From: Devosia sp.
GTDB lineage: Bacteria > Pseudomonadota > Alphaproteobacteria > Rhizobiales > Devosiaceae
Length of the DNA: 64,000 bases
Direction of reading: 5' to 3'
Assembly: GCF_014860165.1 (NCBI RefSeq)
Contig: NZ_JACZKG010000072.1
Coordinates: 1 to 64,000, forward strand
Part shown: positions 8,756 to 16,076 of the stretch, piece after piece
Layout: every line of letters starts with the position of its first letter
Numbering within the stretch: the first letter of the stretch is position 1
Program-made: the position numbers and the translations under genes
Notes under the pieces: generated by a model
Database searches by the model: none
Told to the model about the DNA's origin: nothing
Seen by the model: only the letters and a program-made list of their open reading frames with translations

Positions 8756-9352
8756 TCAGGCGACGCGATGGCGTGGCGGCAGGTCACTGACCTTGGCGGA
8801 ACGCTGCCATTCGCGATCGAGAATGGCGAAATGCAGTTCCTCGTCCCACTCGCCCTGGAACAGGGCATGTTCGCGGTAATGGGCTTCCAGCCGCATGCCC
8901 AGCTGCTGCATGAGCTTTATGGAATGGTGGTTGCGTCCATCGCTGCGCATGAAGACCCGGTGGATGCGGAAATGATCGAAGGCCAGGTCGAACACGGCGC
9001 CGACCGCTTCCCGGCAATAGCCTTGCCCCGCATGGGCCGGGTTGATGCAGAACCGCACCTCGCCCTGCCCGGCGGTCGCGTCCGACCAGTGAAGGGACAC
9101 ATGTCCCACCAGCTTCTTGTCGCCCTGGCGTGTCATGGCCAGGGTCAGCGTATCGCCGGGTCGCTGCAGGCTCACATGACTGCGCATGATGTTGAGGGCG
9201 CCCGCCACTTCTGCCACGTCCCGCGTTCGGCTGAACACATAGCGCTGCATGGAGGGCAGCGTATGATAGGCGGCGAGCGCATCCAGATCTGCGCGCTCGA
9301 ACGTCCGCAGGATGAGCCGATCCGTCCCGATCGGCAATGACAGAGATGACAT
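8756..9352 (-). CDS. GNAT N-acetyltransferase, RimJ/RimL type (copy 1)
   Basis: A 198-residue GNAT-fold acetyltransferase using acetyl-CoA. It opens with the RimJ-like strand TDRLILRTFERADLDALAAYH. The acetyl-CoA loop region is INPAHAGQGYCREAVGAVFDLAF (Q-G-Y-C/A pattern), followed by HRVFMRSDGRNHHSIKLMQQLGMRLEAHYREH. The acceptor is unknown. It is clearly related to the gene at 9475-10044, sharing the ends EAHFREHALF and EAHYREHALF plus a WDEE motif, so the two are probably an old tandem duplication. Confidence 0.87.
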   Translation of the reverse strand: MSSLSLPIGTDRLILRTFERADLDALAAYHTLPSMQRYVFSRTRDVAEVAGALNIMRSHVSLQRPGDTLTLAMTRQGDKKLVGHVSLHWSDATAGQGEVRFCINPAHAGQGYCREAVGAVFDLAFDHFRIHRVFMRSDGRNHHSIKLMQQLGMRLEAHYREHALFQGEWDEELHFAILDREWQRSAKVSDLPPRHRVA

Positions 9353-9474
9353 GGATTGCGCTCCCTAACCAGAACTGGCCCACGCGCACAACGTGACGGG
9401 AATCAGGAGGTTCCTGGCTTGGCCTGAAATATCCTTCTCTTTGGATGTCGGTTTTCTGTTCCTAAAATCGCTCT

Positions 9475-10044
9475 CTAGCCGGCCCGCAGGGCCCGCCATT
9501 CCTGCCAGAGCAGCGCATAGATGAACTCCTCATCCCATTGGCTTTTGAACAGCGCGTGCTCCCGGAAATGGGCCTCACGGCGCATACCCAGCCGCTCCAT
9601 CAGGCGCCATGATGCCTCGTTCCGCACGTCGCAGCGGGCGGCTACCCGATGGATATCCCCCGGTCCGAACGCCAGGTCCAGCATGGCATTGGCGGCTTCG
9701 GTAGCATAGCCATGGCCGTGATACTGCGGGTCGAAGATCCAGCCGACCTCGCCCTGCCGCGCATCGACGCTTCGCCAGATCAGCGAAACTTCGCCGATAA
9801 GCGCTCCGCTCTCCGCCAGCTCGACCGCCAGAATGATCTTGTCGCCTTCCGCTTCCAGCGCCACCTGGCTGATCCGCTGCTGCACGGCCAGGGCGCACTC
9901 TTCCCGGCTCAGCGCGACGTCGAACAGGTAACGCGCGACATCTTCCCGGCGTCGATAGGCAAAGACCGCGTCGACGTCCCCGCGGGTGAAGGGGCGGAGC
10001 AGCAGTCTCTCGGTACGAATGGGATAGTCAGGGTAAAGCGCCAT
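9475..10044 (-). CDS. GNAT N-acetyltransferase, RimJ/RimL type (copy 2)
   Basis: A 189-residue GNAT-fold protein paralogous to the gene at 8756. It opens with TERLLLRPFTRGDVDAVFAYRRRED and has the acetyl-CoA pyrophosphate loop QYHGHGYATEAANAMLDLAF (G-x-G-x-A), then HRVAARCDVRNEASWRLMERLGMRREAHFREHALFKSQWDEE. The intact glycine loop suggests an active enzyme; substrate unknown. It is transcribed in the same direction as copy 1, with a 122-base gap in which I see no feature. Confidence 0.87.
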   Translation of the reverse strand: MALYPDYPIRTERLLLRPFTRGDVDAVFAYRRREDVARYLFDVALSREECALAVQQRISQVALEAEGDKIILAVELAESGALIGEVSLIWRSVDARQGEVGWIFDPQYHGHGYATEAANAMLDLAFGPGDIHRVAARCDVRNEASWRLMERLGMRREAHFREHALFKSQWDEEFIYALLWQEWRALRAG

Positions 10045-10136
10045 GCCTCCTCCGGTTGCGCCATAGTGTCACCAGTGCGGCACGCAATGGCAAGGTGGCC
10101 CTTGCCTGGGCAGAAACTGCGTGCCAGCCTCGCCTG

Positions 10137-10580
10137 ATGAGCAGCACCAAGCGCCCCACCATCGATGTCACGGCACGATGCGCCTGCGACCGCGTCCAGA
10201 TGTCGGTGCGCGGATCGGTCGTCTCGATGCTGATGTGTTCGTGCCTGGATTGCCAGCGCGCGACCGGCTCGGGACATGCCAGCGTCGCATTGGTGCCGGC
10301 GGAAGCTCTGGCCGTGGCCGGAGACATCAAATCATTCGACCGGCCAAGCGATTCGGGCGCTACCTTCACGCGATACTTCTGCCCCGAATGCGGTACGCCC
10401 CTCTATGGCCACTCGTCTCGGGCACCCGATATCCGGATGGTCGCGGTGGGGTTCTTTGCCGGGCAGAATGACTGGTATGAGCCAAATCAACTGATCTTTG
10501 CCCGCAGCCGGCAAGCCTGGGACCTGATCGCCGATCACCTGCCCCAGCACCAAACCTATCGACAGGGAGCTGTCCGATGA
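10137..10580 (+). CDS. GFA/CENP-V-type zinc-binding protein
   Basis: A 147-residue member of the glutathione-dependent formaldehyde-activating (GFA/CENP-V) fold. Zinc ligands are visible in the expected order: ARCACD near residue 15, CSCLDCQRATGSGH near residue 35, and FCPECGTPLYG near residue 80. The family name derives from one enzyme; most members have no proven activity, so formaldehyde metabolism should not be assumed. Start 10137 was chosen because the family begins shortly before the first CxC. The next gene overlaps its stop by four bases, indicating coupling. Confidence 0.85.
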   Translation: MSSTKRPTIDVTARCACDRVQMSVRGSVVSMLMCSCLDCQRATGSGHASVALVPAEALAVAGDIKSFDRPSDSGATFTRYFCPECGTPLYGHSSRAPDIRMVAVGFFAGQNDWYEPNQLIFARSRQAWDLIADHLPQHQTYRQGAVR

Positions 10581-10912
10581 GCCTTGCTTCTGACGAGCTA
10601 TCCGATCGCATCCGCACCCATCTGGGCGCGCACCCGGCCATTGCCGAGCAGAAGATGTTCGGCGGCCGCGCCTTCATGCTTCACGGCAATATGCTGGTCT
10701 GCCCCATGAAGGACGGCGGCCTGCTGGTGCGGGTTGGCAAGGAACGCTACGACGAGGCTCTCGCCTTGCCCGGCGCCCGGCCGATGACCATGGGCGCCAG
10801 GACCATGTCAGGCTTCGTCGAGGTCACCGGCGACATGCTGGAGGACGACGAGGTGCTGCTTGACTGGATCGAGTTGGCCCGCAGCTTTGTCGACACCTTG
10901 CCCGCCAAGTAG
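10577..10912 (+). CDS. TfoX N-terminal domain protein
   Basis: A 111-residue protein consisting of a TfoX-N domain. It has the typical KMFGGRAFMLHGNMLVCPMKDGGLLVRVGKERYDEAL core and a G-ARTMSGFVEV segment. In gammaproteobacteria this domain is the N-terminal half of the competence regulator TfoX/Sxy; free-standing versions like this one have no settled function. It begins inside the ATGA junction with the GFA-type gene and is presumably co-translated. Confidence 0.85.
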   Translation: MSLASDELSDRIRTHLGAHPAIAEQKMFGGRAFMLHGNMLVCPMKDGGLLVRVGKERYDEALALPGARPMTMGARTMSGFVEVTGDMLEDDEVLLDWIELARSFVDTLPAK

Positions 10913-10915
10913 CGC

Positions 10916-12202
10916 CTAAGCCGGAGCCTTGCCGAAAACCAGCGCCGCATTGACCCCGCCGAAGCCGAAGGAATTGGACAGCACGTAGTCCACTGCCTTG
11001 GCCTTGGGCTGGTTAGCGACGAGATCGAATGCCGCGGCCTCCTCCATCGGGTCCACGATGTTGATCGACGCCGGCAGCAGGCCCTTCCGGAGCGCCAGGA
11101 TCGAGATGACGGCCTCCATGGCGCCTGCCGCGCCCAGCATGTGACCGGTCGCGGACTTGGTCGACGATATGGCGAGGTCCTTGCCCCGACCGGCGAATAC
11201 CGCGCCGATCCCGGCGAGTTCCGCAGCGTCGCCAACCGCGGTCGAGGTGGCGTGGGCATTGACGTAGCCAATCTGCGCCTGGTCGATGCCGGCCATCTCG
11301 ATGGCGTTGCGCATCGCGACCTGTGCGCCGGCGCCATCAGGCGAGCCTGATGTCAGGTGGTAGGCATCCGCCGAGGTGCCGTAGCCGGCAAGCACGGCCA
11401 GCGGCGTCGCGCCGCGAGCCTTGGCATGGCTCAGCTTCTCGATGACCAGGACGGCAGCGCCTTCCGACAGCACGAAACCGTCGTGGCCTTTGTCGAAAGG
11501 ACGAGAAGCCTGGTCCGGCCGGTCGTTGAAGGTGGTGGCAAGCGCGCGCGAAGCGCCGAATCCGCCAAGCGAGATAGGATCGACCGAGCCCTCGGCCCCA
11601 CCAACGACCGCGACCTCCGCCTCGCCCGTCATGATCAGGCGCATGCCGTCGCCGATCGCCTGAGCCGACGCCGCGCAAGCCGTTACGGGGGTCCCGATCG
11701 GACCGCGGAAGCCATGCAGGATGGAAAGCCACCCGGCCGCCAGATTGGCCAGGAAGGACGGCACGGTGAACGGGGACAGACGCCGCGGGCCCTTGGTCTG
11801 GATGACTTCAACCGCCTTGGCCATGACAGGCGAACCGCCGACTCCCGAGCCGATGATGGTGGCTGTCGCCGCCTGGTCTTCGGCCGAGGTCGGGTGCCAA
11901 TCGGCCTGATTGAGCGCCTCATGCGCCGCGCCGATGGCATACTGGATGAACAGGTCCATCTTCTTGATTTCCTTGCCATCGATGAAGTCGGCAGGGTCGA
12001 AACCGTCAGGATCGGCCGGCTTTGCCGGCACCAGCCCCGCAATGGTCGCGCCGAACCCCTCGGTGTCGAAGCGATCATTGTGCACGATGCCGCTCTTGCC
12101 TGACGTCAGCCGGCTCCACATTGTGGGCACGCCGACGCCCAGCGGGCTGACGACGCCCATGCCGGTGACAACGATGGGATCGGCGGGATCGGGCTTCAAC
12201 AT
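10916..12202 (-). CDS. Beta-ketoacyl-ACP synthase II (FabF-like)
   Basis: A 428-residue condensing enzyme of fatty-acid or related acyl-chain synthesis. Catalytic elements are all present: the nucleophilic cysteine in TPVTACAASAQ (about residue 176), the first histidine in NAHATST (about 317), the second in KSATGHMLGAAGA, and the C-terminal NSFGFGGVNAALVF loop. The usual housekeeping fabF lies beside acpP. This copy instead follows a MarR regulator with a 57-base gap and carries an operator-like site 12 bases before its start, so it is probably a second, regulated synthase. It could serve a specialised lipid; that is inference. Confidence 0.88.
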   Translation of the reverse strand: MLKPDPADPIVVTGMGVVSPLGVGVPTMWSRLTSGKSGIVHNDRFDTEGFGATIAGLVPAKPADPDGFDPADFIDGKEIKKMDLFIQYAIGAAHEALNQADWHPTSAEDQAATATIIGSGVGGSPVMAKAVEVIQTKGPRRLSPFTVPSFLANLAAGWLSILHGFRGPIGTPVTACAASAQAIGDGMRLIMTGEAEVAVVGGAEGSVDPISLGGFGASRALATTFNDRPDQASRPFDKGHDGFVLSEGAAVLVIEKLSHAKARGATPLAVLAGYGTSADAYHLTSGSPDGAGAQVAMRNAIEMAGIDQAQIGYVNAHATSTAVGDAAELAGIGAVFAGRGKDLAISSTKSATGHMLGAAGAMEAVISILALRKGLLPASINIVDPMEEAAAFDLVANQPKAKAVDYVLSNSFGFGGVNAALVFGKAPA

Positions 12203-12213
12203 GGCTGTGTCCT

Positions 12214-12225
12214 GTGTATATGCAC
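12214..12225 (-). promoter_or_regulatory. Candidate MarR operator in front of the FabF-like gene
   Basis: GTGTATATGCAC on the plus strand is an imperfect palindrome with one mismatch. It differs by one base from the perfect site before the MarR gene at 12694-12707. Both sites sit two bases downstream of a TTGACA-like hexamer (TTCACA here, 12233-12228). Confidence 0.6.
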
Positions 12226-12259
12226 GGTGTGAATTGCGGTAGATTGCGGCGAGGTCATG

Positions 12260-12679
12260 TCACGACAGCCCGGACAACTGTCGCAGGCCGGCGATGACAG
12301 TCAGGAAATCCGGGTCGGTGAGCGCTTCGCGTAGCTCGGCCTGCGAGCGCCGCCATTCGGGGACGATGGCGTCGAAGGTCTTGCGCCCCTCATCAGTGAG
12401 AGTGCCAAGCCGACCATTGCCACGTCCGGCCGGGGCGCTGGTGACCAGGCCCTTGCGCTCGAGCAGGGCCAGGTTACGCGACAGGGTGGTGCGATCCATG
12501 GCCAGCGCATTGGCCGTCTCGGTGATCGAGCGGCCGGGATGGGCCGATAGCGCCCCCAATATATTGAACTGTGCTGCCGTGACGCCGAAAGCGCGCAGCT
12601 TCTGGTCGGCACGGCGGGTTACCGCACGGGCCGCCATGCGCGTATTGAGCACCAGGCAGAGGTCAAAATCGTCCTTCAT
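12260..12679 (-). CDS. MarR-family transcriptional regulator
   Basis: A 139-residue winged-helix dimeric repressor. The recognition region is [29 protein letters not shown] (about residues 51-79), followed by the wing ([25 protein letters not shown]). [18 protein letters not shown] forms the dimerisation helix. The FabF-like gene follows on the same strand and is the probable target. Initiation is put at 12679, where a TTGACA/TACCTG promoter would make the transcript nearly leaderless. An in-frame ATG at 12700 lies inside the operator and is less likely. Confidence 0.88.
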   Translation of the reverse strand: MKDDFDLCLVLNTRMAARAVTRRADQKLRAFGVTAAQFNILGALSAHPGRSITETANALAMDRTTLSRNLALLERKGLVTSAPAGRGNGRLGTLTDEGRKTFDAIVPEWRRSQAELREALTDPDFLTVIAGLRQLSGLS

Positions 12680-12685
12680 GTCACT

Positions 12686-12714
12686 CAGGTAGTCGTGCAT
12701 ATGCACGATGTCAA
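12686..12714 (-). promoter_or_regulatory. MarR promoter with operator filling the spacer
   Basis: On the minus strand TTGACA (12714-12709) and TACCTG (12691-12686) are exactly 17 bases apart. A perfect 14-base palindrome, CGTGCATATGCACG (12707-12694), occupies the spacer. Bound repressor would block RNA polymerase, which is classical autorepression. Confidence 0.65.
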
Positions 12715-12823
12715 CCGGCATGCCCCCTTGCCTTTTGCCCGCTTTGCGCTCTCGCCCGCCGATGCTATACGGCACGCCGAAAGGCCAGATGGCCAAGAAG
12801 CGGAATCCAGGGAGATATTTCCG

Positions 12824-14035
12824 ATGAGCAAGATCAAAGTCGCCAATCCGGTTGTCGATCTCGACGGCGACGAGATGACCCGGATCATCTGGCAGGCGAT
12901 CAAGGACAAGCTCATCCATCCCTATCTCGACCTGCCAATCGAATATTACGACCTGAGCGTGGAGAACCGCGACGCCACCAACGACCAGGTGACCGTCGAT
13001 GCCGCCCATGCCATCCAGAAGCACGGCGTCGGCATCAAATGCGCCACCATCACCCCCGATGAGCAGCGCGTCGAGGAATTCAAGCTCAAGAAGATGTGGA
13101 AGTCGCCCAATGGCACCATCCGCAACATCCTGGGCGGCGTGATCTTCCGTGAGCCCATCATCTGCAAGAACGTGCCGCGCCTCGTGCCCGGCTGGACCCA
13201 GCCCATCATCGTCGGCCGCCATGCCTTTGGCGACCAGTACCGCGCCACCGATTTCCGCTTCCCTGGCAAGGGCACGCTGACCATCAAGTTCACTGGCGAA
13301 GACGGCCAGGTCATCGAACACGAAGTCTACCAGGCGCCCGGCGCAGGCGTCGCCATGGCCATGTACAACCTCGATGATTCCATTCGTGATTTTGCGTATT
13401 CGTCGCTGAACTACGCCTATGACCGCGGCGTGCCCTGCTACCTGTCGACCAAGAACACGATCCTCAAGGCCTATGACGGGCGCTTCAAGGACATCTTCCA
13501 GGAAATCTACGACGCCGAGTTCAAGGAGAAGTACGAGGCCAAGAAGATCTGGTACGAGCACCGCCTGATCGACGACATGGTTGCCTCCGCCCTCAAATGG
13601 TCCGGCGGTTACGTCTGGGCCTGCAAGAACTATGATGGCGACGTGCAGTCCGACATCGTGGCCCAGGGCTTCGGTTCGCTCGGCCTGATGACCTCGGTCC
13701 TGGCCACTCCCGATGGCAAGATCGTGGAAGCCGAAGCCGCCCATGGCACGGTGACCCGTCACTATCGCCAGCACCAGCAGGGCAAGGAGACTTCGACCAA
13801 CTCCACCGCCTCGATCTTCGCCTGGACCCGTGGCCTCGCCCACCGCGCCAAGCTCGACGACAACGAGGCCCTGGCCAAGTTCGCGCTGACGCTCGAAAAG
13901 GTCACCGTCGACACGATCGAAGAAGGCAAGATGACCAAGGACCTGAGCCTGCTGGTCGGCCCCGATCAGCCGTGGCTGTCGACCCTGGGCTTCCTCGACG
14001 CCATCGACCAGAACCTGCAGAAGGCCATGGCGTAA
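12824..14035 (+). CDS. icd: NADP-dependent isocitrate dehydrogenase
   Basis: A 403-residue TCA-cycle enzyme that oxidatively decarboxylates isocitrate to 2-oxoglutarate with NADP. It belongs to the dimeric eukaryote-like IDH subgroup (start [19 protein letters not shown]), as is common in alphaproteobacteria. Substrate-binding segments include [13 protein letters not shown] and an arginine-rich [14 protein letters not shown]. Metal and nucleotide segments are [42 protein letters not shown] and [30 protein letters not shown] Shine-Dalgarno precedes the ATG, and a strong terminator follows. Confidence 0.97.
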   Translation: MSKIKVANPVVDLDGDEMTRIIWQAIKDKLIHPYLDLPIEYYDLSVENRDATNDQVTVDAAHAIQKHGVGIKCATITPDEQRVEEFKLKKMWKSPNGTIRNILGGVIFREPIICKNVPRLVPGWTQPIIVGRHAFGDQYRATDFRFPGKGTLTIKFTGEDGQVIEHEVYQAPGAGVAMAMYNLDDSIRDFAYSSLNYAYDRGVPCYLSTKNTILKAYDGRFKDIFQEIYDAEFKEKYEAKKIWYEHRLIDDMVASALKWSGGYVWACKNYDGDVQSDIVAQGFGSLGLMTSVLATPDGKIVEAEAAHGTVTRHYRQHQQGKETSTNSTASIFAWTRGLAHRAKLDDNEALAKFALTLEKVTVDTIEEGKMTKDLSLLVGPDQPWLSTLGFLDAIDQNLQKAMA

Positions 14036-14058
14036 GCCACCCTTCCGCGCGATGATGA

Positions 14059-14090
14059 GGCCGGGTCCACGTGACCCGGCCTTTTTGTTT
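14059..14090 (+). terminator. Rho-independent terminator of icd
   Basis: A perfect 9-bp stem GGCCGGGTC / GACCCGGCC (14059-14067 with 14073-14081) has a 5-base loop and is followed by TTTTTGTTT. It lies 23 bases after the icd stop. Confidence 0.9.
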
Positions 14091-14091
14091 G

Positions 14092-14679
14092 CTAGAGCAG
14101 CGCGCCCGGCGCATAGCGATTGACGACGATTCCGCAATCGTAGCTCTGTGACCCCAAGAGGGTGAGCTGACGCGCGCCGTCACGGAAAATCGATTCACCC
14201 CCGCCCAAGGCCGCCGGATTAGCATAGAGCTGCAGTTCGTCCACGAGCCCTTCTGCCAGAAGCTCCGAAACAAGGCGTACGCCACCAAAGGTGATGATGT
14301 TCCGGCCTGGCTCTTGCTTGAGCGCCTTCATCGTTTCAGGCAGTGACCCCCTGACCGTTCGGGTCCGTTCCGAACGCGGCACAAACGACGTGTCGGTCAG
14401 CACGACCTTTTCCACCTCGACAATGTGCCGGGCAAAGGCAAAGTCCGGCATTGCGGGATAGAGCTCGGCGATACTGGTCCAGTGCGCAACGTAGTCATCA
14501 ACCATCAGCCGGCTTAGCAGTATCGTATCGACCGCCGCCAGCGTGTCGTTGAACTCTTGGCGCAGCGCCGCGTCCCATGGCCAGTGTTCCACGTAGTTCC
14601 ACAATTGCCATGGAACAGGCATATCGGCCCCAACAAACCCATCCGCGGAGCTCTGCATCAAAACCACTAGCTTACGCAT
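14092..14679 (-). CDS. Dihydrofolate reductase-like / RibD C-terminal domain protein
   Basis: A 195-residue protein of the RibD-C/DHFR-like reductase fold. It opens with MRKLVVLMQSSADGFV, has TILLSRLMVDDY near residue 50, and the NADPH-binding segment GRNIITFGGVRLVSELLAEGLVDELQL near residue 125. Such proteins are NADPH reductases of unknown substrate; a true DHFR role is unlikely. It is divergent from an HxlR-family gene across 86 bases containing two perfect palindromes, so it is probably the regulator's target. Confidence 0.83.
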   Translation of the reverse strand: MRKLVVLMQSSADGFVGADMPVPWQLWNYVEHWPWDAALRQEFNDTLAAVDTILLSRLMVDDYVAHWTSIAELYPAMPDFAFARHIVEVEKVVLTDTSFVPRSERTRTVRGSLPETMKALKQEPGRNIITFGGVRLVSELLAEGLVDELQLYANPAALGGGESIFRDGARQLTLLGSQSYDCGIVVNRYAPGALL

Positions 14680-14703
14680 TGTTCACTCCCAAACTAATTG
14701 CAT

Positions 14704-14746
14704 TTAGCAAGTGGTTGCTAACAAAAGCACTTGCATATCGCAAGTG
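14704..14746. promoter_or_regulatory. Double palindrome in divergent HxlR/reductase promoter
   Basis: Two perfect inverted repeats lie side by side: TTAGCAA-gtgg-TTGCTAA (14704-14721) and CACTTGC-atatc-GCAAGTG (14728-14746). They share the octamer GCAAGTGG as a direct repeat. Their position between divergent genes fits operators for the HxlR regulator. Confidence 0.6.
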
Positions 14747-14765
14747 GAAATCCTACAAAGACGTC

Positions 14766-15185
14766 ATGCGAAACCACAACCGATCCGGCTGCCCAATCAA
14801 CCTCGCGCTTGAAATTCTTGGCGACCGTTGGAGCCTGCTCGTCCTGCGCGACATGATGTTTGGCGGAAAACGAACCTACAACCAGTTCCTCGAAAGCGAC
14901 GAGAAGATCGCCACCAACATCCTGCGAGATCGCCTGCAAGCGCTCGTCGACGCCGGATTGCTCATCCGGGCAGCGGACCCAGCTCACAAGCAGAGGGTCA
15001 CCTATCGTCTCACCGAAAGCGCCATCCAGCTCGTGCCACTCCTGGCCCATCTCGGCAATTGGGGGCAGCAGACGCTGCCGGCCGATGCCGAACTCGCCGC
15101 CAGGGCACGAGACATCTTTGCCGGAGGACCCGGCCATTGGGATGAACTGATGGGCGCTCTACGCGCGGAGCATCTGGCGGCCTGA
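14766..15185 (+). CDS. HxlR-family transcriptional regulator
   Basis: A 139-residue winged-helix protein of the HxlR (DUF24) family. It has the signature CPINLALEILGDRWSLLVLRDMMFGGKRTYNQFLES, with the conserved cysteine that many members use for redox or electrophile sensing near residue 10. KIATNILRDRLQALVDAGLL is the recognition region and DPAHKQRVTYRLTESA the wing. HxlR proteins often activate or repress an adjacent divergent oxidoreductase gene, which matches this locus. Start 14766 is set just before the conserved cysteine segment. Confidence 0.87.
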   Translation: MRNHNRSGCPINLALEILGDRWSLLVLRDMMFGGKRTYNQFLESDEKIATNILRDRLQALVDAGLLIRAADPAHKQRVTYRLTESAIQLVPLLAHLGNWGQQTLPADAELAARARDIFAGGPGHWDELMGALRAEHLAA

Positions 15186-15290
15186 CTGCGCGATAGTGCA
15201 GCCCAGAGCAAAATTAGCGGGCAACGCCGCTTGAGCCTGGCCTGGCCATCCCCATATCCATCAGGGGACGGACCACGGAGGGAACCGAAT

Positions 15291-16025
15291 ATGCGCCACA
15301 CCACCGCGATCGCGCTGGCTGCGACAGCCGGGCTGCTGCTGAGCACCACGGCCTTTGCCCAGAGCAAGGACTTCGACCTCACCGGCTTTGACCGCGTCGA
15401 CATCGCGACCGGGCTCGACGCAAGAGTAACGCAGGGCGACCATTTCAGCGTCAACGCGCAATCCCGCAGCCAGGACGCGCTCGACAATCTCACCCTCACC
15501 GTGGAAGGCGGCGTGCTGCGCGCTCGCCTCGAGCAGAGCTTTCTCGACTTCATCATCAGCGGAGGTCTGGTCGGCAGGCTGCTCAACAGCGGCAACGCCG
15601 TCACCATTGACATCACCCTGCCCGCCTTGGCCGGGGCCAGCGCCAGCTCGGGCGCCGATATCGACCTGACTGGCATCACGGCGGGCGAGCTCGACCTCGA
15701 TGCATCCAGCGGCGCCGACATTTCGGTGACCGACGCCGTGCTGGGCGCGGTGACCATTGCCTCGTCCAGCGGCGCCGATATCGAACTCTCCGGCACGGCC
15801 GAGACGATCGATGCCGAAGCCTCGAGCGGCGCTGGCATCGACGCCAAGGATCTCATCGCCGAGACGGTCACCGCTGCCGCATCGAGCGGCGCGAACCTGT
15901 CGGTGCATGCGACGGCCAGCCTGCGAGCGGAAGCCTCAAGTGGCGGCGATATCGACGTTTCGGGAAATCCGGCCAGTCGCGACGTGGACGAGTCGAGCGG
16001 CGGCGATGTCAGCTTTCACGACTGA
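15291..16025 (+). CDS. Secreted head-GIN (DUF2807-like) beta-repeat protein
   Basis: A 244-residue exported protein with a signal peptide (residues 1-23, cleavage likely after AFA). The body opens with FDLTGFDRVDIATGLDARVTQGDHFSV, typical of the DUF2807 auto-transporter-adhesin-like head domain. From residue about 118 onward a motif SSGA-D/N-I/L recurs roughly every 20 residues (ASSGADIDL, ASSGADISV, SSSGADIEL, ASSGAGIDA, ASSGANLSV, ASSGGDIDV, ESSGGDVSF). This predicts a right-handed beta-helix. The function of the family is unknown; an envelope location is inferred. Confidence 0.82.
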   Translation: MRHTTAIALAATAGLLLSTTAFAQSKDFDLTGFDRVDIATGLDARVTQGDHFSVNAQSRSQDALDNLTLTVEGGVLRARLEQSFLDFIISGGLVGRLLNSGNAVTIDITLPALAGASASSGADIDLTGITAGELDLDASSGADISVTDAVLGAVTIASSSGADIELSGTAETIDAEASSGAGIDAKDLIAETVTAAASSGANLSVHATASLRAEASSGGDIDVSGNPASRDVDESSGGDVSFHD

Positions 16026-16027
16026 CC

Positions 16028-16055
16028 AGAAAAAAGGGCGCCCGAGGGCGCCCTT
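16028..16055 (-). terminator. Rho-independent terminator of the VWA gene
   Basis: A 10-bp perfect stem AAGGGCGCCC / GGGCGCCCTT (16034-16043 with 16046-16055) has a two-base loop. On the minus strand the next bases are TTTTTTCT if the A-run is read as the tail. It may work in both directions between the convergent genes. Confidence 0.75.
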
Positions 16056-16076
16056 CGAATGTCCGGTTGGCAGCGG

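Noticed and set aside
12260-14137. Long minus-strand frame joining the MarR gene with the antisense of icd
   Set aside because: Only its last 139 codons form a real protein (MarR); the rest is the complement of icd.
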